DNA of 33,096 nucleotides from an uncultured bacterium. Lineage in GTDB: Bacteria > Bacteroidota > Ignavibacteria > Ignavibacteriales > Melioribacteraceae. Location of the stretch: NCBI GenBank assembly GCA_937936675.1, contig CALDDL010000130.1:1-33096 (forward strand). The letters are read 5' to 3'. Below the pieces are notes generated by a model. The model was not told where the DNA came from and made no database searches. It worked only from the letters and a program-made list of their open reading frames with translations. The position numbers and the translations under genes were made by a program. This document shows positions 25,095-32,083 of this stretch, piece after piece (position 1 is the stretch's first letter; every line of letters begins with the position of its first letter).

Positions 25095-26027
25095 GTGAGT
25101 ATATTCCGCGATTCACTACTTTGGGCTTCTCAAAATGAGTGGCTTAAGAAAAACGTGCCGGAACAGAAATTCGTTCAGAGCGCATTAAAGAAATTTATGC
25201 CGGGCGAGGCACTTGAAGATGCTATTCGCGAAGCATTGCTCTTCCGGCAGCTCTCTATCCCCAATGTATTTACTCGGCTCGGCGAAAATATTGCTAATCT
25301 TGATGAAGGCAATGCCGTTAAAGAGCATTACCTAAAATCTCTTGATGTGATAAAAACCAATGATCTTAATACGGAGATATCTATTAAACTTACTCAACTC
25401 GGATTCGATCTCTCCGAAGAAGAGACAAAGAAGAATTTCCGCGAGATTGCTCTTAAGGTAAAAGAACTTCTCCCTTCTTCTGATCTTTTTATCGATATGG
25501 AAGGAAGCGATTATACAGAGCGCACGATTAAATTCTATAAGGATATGAAAAGCGAGTTAAATAATATCGGCATCTGCTTGCAGGCATATCTCCACCTTAC
25601 AAACGGTGATATCGATGACCTCCTTCCACTTAATCCGAAAATTCGCCTGGTAAAAGGTGCATATAGAGAACTACCTCATATTGCTATTCAAGATAAGGCG
25701 GTAGTAGATCAAAATTATTATAAACTTTCTCAAAAATTATTAACTGCCGTAAAAGAAAAAGGGATTCGCGCGATATTTGCCACTCATGATGAAGAATTAA
25801 TTTATAAAATTATTCTATCAGGCAAACAGATCGGTTTAGAAAGAGAGCAGATCGAGTTTCAGATGCTTTATGGGATTAAACCGACCTTGCAAAAGAAACT
25901 TGCTGCCGAAGGATACACTCTAAGAGTTTTAATTTCCTATGGCTCTGCTTGGTATCCATGGTATATGAGAAGATTAGCGGAAAGACCTGCTAATGTAATG
26001 TTCGTTCTTAAAAATATATTTGAGTAA
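25095..26027 (+). CDS. Proline dehydrogenase family enzyme with altered substrate-specificity residue
   Basis: This 310-residue protein is a monofunctional FAD-dependent PRODH, the length of the Thermus enzyme (about 307). IDMEGSDYTERT, IRLVKGAYRE, FQMLYGI and WYPWYMRRLAERPAN form the barrel and the substrate carboxylate site (Arg292, Arg293). Aligned with the Thermus tail, the Tyr 13 residues before the first Arg (Tyr275; Tyr540 in E. coli PutA) is Leu279 here, in RVLISYG. That Tyr disfavours hydroxyproline, and human hydroxyproline dehydrogenase has Ser there. The enzyme may oxidise hydroxyproline, proline or both. Start is GTG with GGAG (25083-25086) upstream. The aldolase gene follows after 2 bases. 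Confidence 0.92.
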   Translation: MSIFRDSLLWASQNEWLKKNVPEQKFVQSALKKFMPGEALEDAIREALLFRQLSIPNVFTRLGENIANLDEGNAVKEHYLKSLDVIKTNDLNTEISIKLTQLGFDLSEEETKKNFREIALKVKELLPSSDLFIDMEGSDYTERTIKFYKDMKSELNNIGICLQAYLHLTNGDIDDLLPLNPKIRLVKGAYRELPHIAIQDKAVVDQNYYKLSQKLLTAVKEKGIRAIFATHDEELIYKIILSGKQIGLEREQIEFQMLYGIKPTLQKKLAAEGYTLRVLISYGSAWYPWYMRRLAERPANVMFVLKNIFE

Positions 26028-26029
26028 TT

Positions 26030-26950
26030 ATGAAAAAAATTAAAGGGATATTCCCACCAATCGCTACCCCGTTTCTTAATGATGAAATAGCGATTGATAA
26101 ACTGAAGAATAATCTCTTCAAATGGGAATCAGCTCCTCTTGCGGGATATGTTGTTATGGGTTCAAATGGGGAGAGTGTGTTACTTTCAAGAAATGAAAAA
26201 CTTCTTCTTACCGAGACAGTTAAGCAAAACGTATCACCGGAAAAGATAATAATTGCAGGCACGGGAAGCGATTCGATTCAAGAGACTATCTCTTTAAGTA
26301 ATGACTGTGCCGAGAGAGGTGCGGATTATGCTCTCGTTCTCACTCCTTCATTTTATAAATCGGAGATGAAGCATAAATCATTTATAAATTATTTCAGTCG
26401 TGTGGCAGATAAAACAAAAATCCCTCTCCTGATTTATAATGTCCCAAAATTTACGGGTGTGGATATTGAGCTTAATACAGTCGAAGAACTTTCTCATCAC
26501 CCAAATATTGCGGGCATTAAAAACAGCACCGAGAATATCAGACAGATTTCCGAATTCGTGAGTTCTACTCATGAAAATTTTTCCGTCATTGTGGGGACAG
26601 GTTCAGTGCTCCTTCCGGCTCTTGTATCCGGTGCATCCGGCGGTATCTTAGCTCTTGCTAATATTGCTCCGAATGAATCCGCTGAAATTCAGAAATTATT
26701 TGAAGAGGGAAAACTAAAAGAAGCAACCGAGATTCAGAATAGGATGCTTCCTGTTAATAAAGCAATCACTGCACGATTCGGAGTGGCGGGATTAAAATAT
26801 TCGTTGGACTTAATTGGATTCTATGGCGGACTGCCGCGCGAACCGCTTCTCCCTTTAGAACAAAGTGGTAAAGACGAAATTAAAAAAATTCTTTTAGAGA
26901 GCGGTCTCTTAAATAGCTTGGAGAACACGTTAAGGACTACTTTCGTTTAG
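26030..26950 (+). CDS. 4-hydroxy-2-oxoglutarate aldolase, HOGA1-like (DapA superfamily)
   Basis: This 306-residue DapA-superfamily aldolase should split 4-hydroxy-2-oxoglutarate into pyruvate and glyoxylate, the last carbon step of oxidative hydroxyproline breakdown. Schiff-base Lys164 lies in AGIKNS and Tyr136 in IYNVP. The phosphate-loop motif is GSNGE (44-48). Spacings match human HOGA1 as I recall it: Tyr168 to Lys196 is 28, as here, and Ser77 to Lys196 is 119, as here. The C-terminal stretch AITARFGVAGLK and FYGGLPREPL is close to TRRFGIPGLKK and YYGGPCRAPL of HOGA1, which ordinary DapA lacks. It starts 2 bases after the PRODH stop. Dihydrodipicolinate synthase is the alternative but fits less well. 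Confidence 0.85.
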   Translation: MKKIKGIFPPIATPFLNDEIAIDKLKNNLFKWESAPLAGYVVMGSNGESVLLSRNEKLLLTETVKQNVSPEKIIIAGTGSDSIQETISLSNDCAERGADYALVLTPSFYKSEMKHKSFINYFSRVADKTKIPLLIYNVPKFTGVDIELNTVEELSHHPNIAGIKNSTENIRQISEFVSSTHENFSVIVGTGSVLLPALVSGASGGILALANIAPNESAEIQKLFEEGKLKEATEIQNRMLPVNKAITARFGVAGLKYSLDLIGFYGGLPREPLLPLEQSGKDEIKKILLESGLLNSLENTLRTTFV

Positions 26951-27201
26951 TTGGGATTTTTTAATATAATAAGAATGCTTCTCTTTTGTGGAAGTATTAT
27001 ATAGTATAATGACTTGACCGGAGTAAAAAAAGTTTTATATAGTGAATGAACTCTTATAGAATGAATTTTTAGCGAATATTCTCTTTATTTATGAAGAGAA
27101 ATTAATTGAATTATGCGCGGCTATAAATGGTCATAAAATTATATCATAATTAATTCTAAGCTTTATTGACCAAAAAAATATTAAAATAATGGAGCAAGAT
27201 A
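26951..27201. other. Gap between aldolase and aminotransferase genes
   Basis: These 251 bases hold no gene. A weak hairpin at 26974-26998 (AATGCTTC with GAAGTATT, one G-T pair) lacks a T tract. No convincing promoter is visible, so I cannot tell whether the aminotransferase is transcribed separately. Confidence 0.4.
27191..27194 (+). promoter_or_regulatory. Ribosome site supporting a TTG start for the aminotransferase
   Basis: GGAG sits 7 bases before TTG 27202. The next in-frame ATG would remove the residues just before the conserved GPGPSN motif, so TTG is the better start. Confidence 0.6.
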
Positions 27202-28326
27202 TTGGAACAATCATTTATACCCAAAAATAGAATTTTAATGGGACCCGGTCCTTCAAACGTAAATCCTCGTGTTTTGGAAGCACTTAAAAGACCCACAATC
27301 GGTCATCTCGATCCGCAATTTATTGAGCTTATGGATGATATTAAACAATTGCTTCAATACACATTCCAAACCGATAGCAATGCTACAATAACATTATCCG
27401 GTCCCGGCTCGCTCGGTATGGAGGCGTCCCTTGTCAATCTTATTGAACCCGAAGATAAAGTGTTAATCGGTATCGGCGGATATTTCGCAGGAAGGATGAA
27501 ACAGATTGTAGAAAAAATCGGAGGCGTCCCGATTGTTGTAGAAGCTGAATGGGGCAGAGCTATCGATCCACAAAAGATTGAAGAATCACTTAAGAATAAT
27601 CCTGATATAAAAATCACAGCCGTAGTTCATGCAGAAACATCCACCGGAGCATTAACTGATATCAAAACCATTTCCGAAATAGCACATAGATACGGCTCAT
27701 TACTTATTGCGGATGTTGTTACTTCGCTCGGGACTTGCGAAATCCTCACCAAGCAATGGAATCTCGATGCAGTGTATTCATGCTCACAAAAAGGACTCTC
27801 GGCTATGCCCGGTCTCTCTCCAATATCGTTCAGCGATGCGGCACTACAAAAAATTAAAAACAGAACTACGCCGATTAAAAGCTGGTTCAATGATCTTAAT
27901 CTATTAATGGCATACTGGAGCGGAGAGAAAAGAGCTTATCATCATACTGCACCCGCTAATTCATTTTATGGTCTTCATGAGGCAATGCTTATTCTTAAAG
28001 AAGAGGGACTCGAAAATAGCTGGCGCAGACATAAAGAAAATTCTGTGCAGTTGGTAAAGAAACTTAGCTCAATCGGTCTCGAACCACTTACGCCCGAATC
28101 CGAGCGTATTCCAAATCTAATTACGGTTAAAGTGCCCGAGGGTATTAATGAAGATGTCATCAGGAAAAAACTTCTTAATGATTATAGCATCGAAATTGGT
28201 GCAGGACTCGGGACTTTGGCAGGGAAAGTTTGGAGAATCGGACTTATGGGCTATAATTCAAATGAAAAGATGATTGAGCTATTAATCACTTCCTTAAAAG
28301 ATGCTTTATCAAACAAAATTATATAA
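27202..28326 (+). CDS. Alanine-glyoxylate aminotransferase, AGT1-like (class V)
   Basis: This 374-residue PLP enzyme should convert glyoxylate to glycine using alanine or serine as amino donor. PLP-binding Lys197 lies in YSCSQKGLS, and Asp171 (LIADVVTSLG) pairs with the ring nitrogen. They are 26 residues apart, as Asp183 and Lys209 are in human AGT1. LMGPGPSN at the start, YHHTAPANSFYGL, GLENSWRRH, and the carboxylate-binding Arg in VWRIGLMGYN all match AGT1 closely. Serine-glyoxylate and phosphoserine transaminases are related alternatives. Next to a glyoxylate-forming aldolase, glyoxylate removal is the natural role. The start is TTG with GGAG 7 bases upstream. Confidence 0.88.
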   Translation: MEQSFIPKNRILMGPGPSNVNPRVLEALKRPTIGHLDPQFIELMDDIKQLLQYTFQTDSNATITLSGPGSLGMEASLVNLIEPEDKVLIGIGGYFAGRMKQIVEKIGGVPIVVEAEWGRAIDPQKIEESLKNNPDIKITAVVHAETSTGALTDIKTISEIAHRYGSLLIADVVTSLGTCEILTKQWNLDAVYSCSQKGLSAMPGLSPISFSDAALQKIKNRTTPIKSWFNDLNLLMAYWSGEKRAYHHTAPANSFYGLHEAMLILKEEGLENSWRRHKENSVQLVKKLSSIGLEPLTPESERIPNLITVKVPEGINEDVIRKKLLNDYSIEIGAGLGTLAGKVWRIGLMGYNSNEKMIELLITSLKDALSNKII

Positions 28327-28382
28327 CTTATCATAACGGATTTTATTGTATTATTTAATCAAAAAAAAGAGAGAAAGGCAGT

Positions 28383-30020
28383 ATGGCAAACGCAAACTTT
28401 AAGACACCCGTACCACAGAATGAACCGATAAGAAATTATGCTCCCGGTTCACCTGAAAAGAAAGCTTTGAAAGCTAAGTTAGATGAACTTTCAAACAACA
28501 TGATTGATATACCTATAATTATCGGAGGAAAAGAAATAAGAACAGGCGATACCGACAAATGTGTAATACCTCATAATCATCAACATCAACTCGCAACATA
28601 TCACAAAGTAAGTGAGAAAGAAGTTAATGCAGCAATCGATTCGAATATGGAAGCTCATAAGGCTTGGTCGAGAATGGATTTCAGCGAGCGAGCAGCTATA
28701 TTCTTAAAAGCTGCCGATTTATTAGCTAATACCGAATGGCGCTATACAATTAATGCAGCTACAATGCTCGGACAAAGCAAGAATCCATTTCAAGCAGAAA
28801 TTGATAGTGCATGCGAACTTGTAGATTTCTTCCGCTTTAATGTTCATTATGCAAATCAAATTTATAGCGAACAGCCGATGTATTCACCTGTCGGTCAATG
28901 GAACCGTTTAGAATATCGTTCCTTGGAAGGATTCATTTTCGCAGTAGCTCCATTCAATTTTACGTCGATTACCGGTAATCTACCTACCGCACCTGCAATT
29001 ATGGGTAACGTAGCTTTACTTAAACCGGCATCAAGTTCAGTATATTCGGCTTATTATATTATGAAATTATTAGAAGCAGCAGGTTTGCCTGCCGGCGTTA
29101 TTAATTTCATCCCCGGTTCCGGCTCAAAAGTCGGTAATCCGGTTATGGATTCAGAACATTTCGGCGGTATTCACTTTACCGGAAGCACACCTGTATTCCA
29201 AAACATGTGGAAAGTTGCAGCTAATAATCTTCCTAAATATAAATCATATCCTCGTCTAGTCGGCGAAACTGGTGGCAAAGATTTTGTATTCGCTCATTCA
29301 AGCGCTGATGTTATTTCTCTCGGTGCTTCACTTATTCGCGGTGCGTTTGAATATCAGGGACAGAAATGCTCTGCTGCCTCACGCGCTTATATTCCTAAAT
29401 CTATCTGGGGTCAATTAAAAGAATATATGGTAGAAGAAATTAAAACAATTAAAATGGGCGACCCAACCGATTTCACTAATTTCTTCAATGCCGTTATCGA
29501 TAAAGGTGCATTTGATACTATCACCGAATATATCGACTATGCTAAAAACGCTAGCGATGCCGAAATTATTGTAGGCGGAAACTACGATAGTTCAGTTGGA
29601 TATTTTGTTGAACCGACTGTTATCGTTACTACTAATCCAAAATTCAAATCGATGGAAGAAGAGATTTTCGGACCGGTACTTACTCTATATGTTTATGACG
29701 ATAATAAGTTTGAAGAAACATTAACCCTCTGTGATGAAACTTCTCCTTATGCACTTACCGGAGCAATTTTTGCAAATGATAAATTCGCTGTCGATATAGC
29801 AAGCAAAGCATTATTACATTCGGCAGGCAATTTCTATATTAACGACAAACCGACCGGTGCAGTAGTCGGTCAACAGCCTTTCGGCGGTGCTCGCGGAAGC
29901 GGTACTAATGATAAAGCTGGCAGTCACTTGAACCTTATCAGATGGGTCTCTGCCCGCACAATTAAAGAAAACTTTATTCCTCTTCGCGATTATAGATATC
30001 CATTCCTTCAAGAGAAATAA
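28383..30020 (+). CDS. pruA: L-glutamate gamma-semialdehyde (P5C) dehydrogenase, ALDH4A1-like
   Basis: This 545-residue protein oxidises the semialdehyde form of P5C to glutamate with NAD. In mammals the same enzyme oxidises 3-hydroxy-P5C to 4-hydroxyglutamate. Catalytic Cys329 lies in FEYQGQKCSA and Glu295 in VGETGGKD, 34 residues apart as Glu314 and Cys348 are in human ALDH4A1. The substrate-loop block GQQPFGGARGSGTNDKAG and FAVAPFNFTSITGNL are characteristic of this group rather than of the PutA C-terminal domain. Length also matches the eukaryote-like type (about 540-560). GAAAGG precedes ATG 28383. It serves both hydroxyproline branches and proline oxidation. A strong terminator follows. 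Confidence 0.95.
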   Translation: MANANFKTPVPQNEPIRNYAPGSPEKKALKAKLDELSNNMIDIPIIIGGKEIRTGDTDKCVIPHNHQHQLATYHKVSEKEVNAAIDSNMEAHKAWSRMDFSERAAIFLKAADLLANTEWRYTINAATMLGQSKNPFQAEIDSACELVDFFRFNVHYANQIYSEQPMYSPVGQWNRLEYRSLEGFIFAVAPFNFTSITGNLPTAPAIMGNVALLKPASSSVYSAYYIMKLLEAAGLPAGVINFIPGSGSKVGNPVMDSEHFGGIHFTGSTPVFQNMWKVAANNLPKYKSYPRLVGETGGKDFVFAHSSADVISLGASLIRGAFEYQGQKCSAASRAYIPKSIWGQLKEYMVEEIKTIKMGDPTDFTNFFNAVIDKGAFDTITEYIDYAKNASDAEIIVGGNYDSSVGYFVEPTVIVTTNPKFKSMEEEIFGPVLTLYVYDDNKFEETLTLCDETSPYALTGAIFANDKFAVDIASKALLHSAGNFYINDKPTGAVVGQQPFGGARGSGTNDKAGSHLNLIRWVSARTIKENFIPLRDYRYPFLQEK

Positions 30021-30050
30021 AAAATATTAATAGTATAATTAATTTCATAT

Positions 30051-30085
30051 CCCTTGGCTTTCCTTAGCCGAGGGAATATTTTTTT
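30051..30085 (+). terminator. Rho-independent terminator after pruA
   Basis: CCCTTGGCT (30051-30059) pairs with AGCCGAGGG (30066-30074), with one G-T pair and a 6-base loop, and is followed by AATATTTTTTT. The T tract runs straight into the ribosome site of the S37 peptidase, so some read-through or an overlapping promoter is needed to express that gene. Confidence 0.85.
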
Positions 30086-30090
30086 AGGAG
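30084..30090 (+). promoter_or_regulatory. Ribosome site fixing the S37 peptidase start
   Basis: TTAGGAG lies 8 bases before ATG 30099. The protein then begins with a clean signal peptide. An in-frame ORF start at 30054 would sit inside the terminator stem and is rejected. Confidence 0.8.
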
Positions 30091-30098
30091 TTCATTCC

Positions 30099-31391
30099 AT
30101 GCAAAAACGTATTATCTATCTCTTTGTCATACTTTTTTCTTTTATTTCTCTTCAAGCTCAAGGACAGCTCGCCGATGCACTTAAAAAAATGCCCCAAGTA
30201 ATCGCTTTCAAAGAAATGAAGCATGATACAATGTATAGCGAGTCTTACGAAGTAATTTTCAAACAGCTTTTAGATCACAATAATCCTTCGGGTCCTACTT
30301 TCCCACAGCGTTTAATTGTATCCAATGTAAATTTTAAAAATCCTACTCTTTTGGTTACCGAAGGTTATGGAATTTGGTCGGGAGCACCTTATGAACTTTC
30401 GAGAATGCTCAATTCTAATCAGATAGTCGTAGAACATCGATACTTTAATAATTCCCGTCCCGATAGTGCTAATTTCGATTGGAAATATCTTACCGTAGCT
30501 CAAGCAGCCGCGGATCATCATGCAGTGGTGGAAGCATTCAAAAAACTTTATACCGGCAAATGGGTTAATACAGGAATCAGTAAAGGCGGGCAGACTACTA
30601 TCTACCATAGCTATTTTTATCCTAATGATGTGGATGCTTCAGTTCCCTATGTAGCACCATTAAATCTTGCTCAGGAAGATCCCCGTATTTATCATTGGCT
30701 TAATACAGTAGGCTCAGATGAAACCCGCGAGAAAATAAAAGAATTTCAGTTAGAAGTTTTCAAACGCTATGATGAAATGATGGCATTTATTAATAATGAA
30801 ATTGCCACCGACTCTTTAGATATGTATGTGGATGCAGAGACTGCATTTGAATTTCAAGTGCTTGAATATCCATTTTCATTTTGGCAATGGGGACATAAGC
30901 AGGAAGAAATTCCCGCTCCTAATTCTTCATCGCCCGAACTTTATAAGCATCTTAAGAAGGTAGTTGGACTTAGTATGTACACCAAAAAAGACGTTCAAGG
31001 TCTCCATTCATTTTTTGTTCAGGCATATAATGAAGAAGGATATTACAGTTATGATATAACAGATTTCAAACAGTATATGAAAAAATTAACTAAGAGTGCA
31101 TCAAATATTTTATTTGTACCCGAAGATGCTCCGGTCAATTATAATTGCAAGGTTAATCAGGATGTTTATAATTGGGTTCAGCAGAAAGCAAATAATTTTA
31201 TTTTTATCTATGGCGGATATGATACATGGACTTCCACATCAGTAGAATTGCTCGGTCTTACTAATTCAGTGAAGATGGTCAAGAAGGGCGGATCACACGG
31301 AACACGAATTAAAAACTTCTCCGATGATGAAAAGAAAATCATTTATGATAAGCTCGAAGAATTTTTAAATGTGAAAGTGAATAGACTGTAG
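30099..31391 (+). CDS. Secreted S37-family (PS-10-like) prolyl tri/tetrapeptidyl aminopeptidase
   Basis: This 430-residue serine peptidase has a signal peptide (residues 1-22, ending LQAQ) and an alpha/beta-hydrolase fold of family S37. The blocks VVEHRYFNNSRPDSANFDW, YLTVAQAAADHHAVV, and KWVNTGISKGGQT identify the family. The triad reads as Ser161 (GISKGG), Asp375 (YGGYDTWT) and His400 (GGSHGTR). Streptomyces members release short peptides ending in proline from larger peptides. Here it would work outside the cytoplasm and feed the Xaa-Pro aminopeptidase and the Pro/Hyp catabolic enzymes upstream. It follows pruA by 78 bases that include a terminator. Confidence 0.9.
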   Translation: MQKRIIYLFVILFSFISLQAQGQLADALKKMPQVIAFKEMKHDTMYSESYEVIFKQLLDHNNPSGPTFPQRLIVSNVNFKNPTLLVTEGYGIWSGAPYELSRMLNSNQIVVEHRYFNNSRPDSANFDWKYLTVAQAAADHHAVVEAFKKLYTGKWVNTGISKGGQTTIYHSYFYPNDVDASVPYVAPLNLAQEDPRIYHWLNTVGSDETREKIKEFQLEVFKRYDEMMAFINNEIATDSLDMYVDAETAFEFQVLEYPFSFWQWGHKQEEIPAPNSSSPELYKHLKKVVGLSMYTKKDVQGLHSFFVQAYNEEGYYSYDITDFKQYMKKLTKSASNILFVPEDAPVNYNCKVNQDVYNWVQQKANNFIFIYGGYDTWTSTSVELLGLTNSVKMVKKGGSHGTRIKNFSDDEKKIIYDKLEEFLNVKVNRL

Positions 31392-31762
31392 TTCGGCAGG
31401 CATTATCTTTCGGAATTAGTATGGGTTTTATTGAATATAATCCTGCTGCATAAAAGGATACACTTAGTTTATCAAAGGAAATAATCTAAGTGTATCTCAT
31501 TATAAATCTCTCCTCACCTTTTTGAACGCTTCTATTCTACCATCTGTGGAAAACACTTTCGATAATGAATTTGAATTTGAAACTACAAATAATTCTTAAA
31601 ACACTATTTCTAATTTTGGAGATATTTGCAATAATATCATAAATATTTTTAAAAATTGCCAATTAAAAGTGTTGCGTTTTAATATATATTTGTGTTAATC
31701 ATTATAGGTGATTTATTCATTTATTACTAACTAGATTTATCTAAAGTAATCTGGAGTCACAA
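31392..31762. other. Intergenic region with an 11-base inverted repeat
   Basis: These 371 bases hold no gene. GATACACTTAG (31457-31467) and CTAAGTGTATC (31486-31496) form a perfect 11-base inverted repeat with an 18-base loop, 65 bases after the S37 stop. Without a T tract, it may be a mRNA 3'-end hairpin or a protein site. TATATTTG (31685-31692) matches the -7 box TAnnTTTG and could serve the next gene, but its -33 partner is poorly spaced. Confidence 0.5.
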
Positions 31763-31954
31763 ATGATAAGAGATCAATACTTATATCATAATCTTCGAGA
31801 ATATCACACTTTTAGATATAAATCAAGGAGCTATCTTCTAAATGTAGAAGATATGAAAGCTTACAGAGTTAGTGATTCCCTTTATAACGAATTAAGTATT
31901 TTAAAAGAGCAAGGTTTCCTCGCACCCAACAACCTGTCAAGATTGCTTTGTTGA
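31763..31954 (+). CDS. Small protein resembling the N-terminal segment of radical-SAM peptide maturases
   Basis: This 63-residue protein has a good ribosome site (GGAG, 31752-31755). The segment FRYKSRSYLLNVEDMKAYRVSDSLYNEL, read in parts, follows the pattern of the short strand-turn-helix region that opens SPASM-type radical-SAM peptide maturases (F-x-x-x-G-x-x-YLLDV... then a helix). It stops at LLC without any radical-SAM domain, and no continuation is visible in another frame downstream. It may be a free-standing peptide-recognition unit, a decayed maturase start, or unrelated. The function is unknown. It lies 129 bases before the propeller gene on the same strand. Confidence 0.6.
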   Translation: MIRDQYLYHNLREYHTFRYKSRSYLLNVEDMKAYRVSDSLYNELSILKEQGFLAPNNLSRLLC

Positions 31955-32083
31955 TTTTGGATAATGTAATCTTAATAGTCAAATTGATGACTGTACAATT
32001 AATTATGGATAATTAGCATTAATTATTAAATCGGTAAACTTAAATCAAGAAAGAGTGTAGCAATTAAATAGCAGAGAGGATTT

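Noticed and set aside
26030..26950. Dihydrodipicolinate synthase (DapA)
   Set aside because: GSNGE and the C-terminal ARFGVAGLK and YGG-type blocks match HOGA1 better, and the neighbours concern proline and glyoxylate rather than lysine.
26974..26998. Hairpin after the aldolase gene as a terminator
   Set aside because: The stem is short, includes a G-T pair, and has no T tract.
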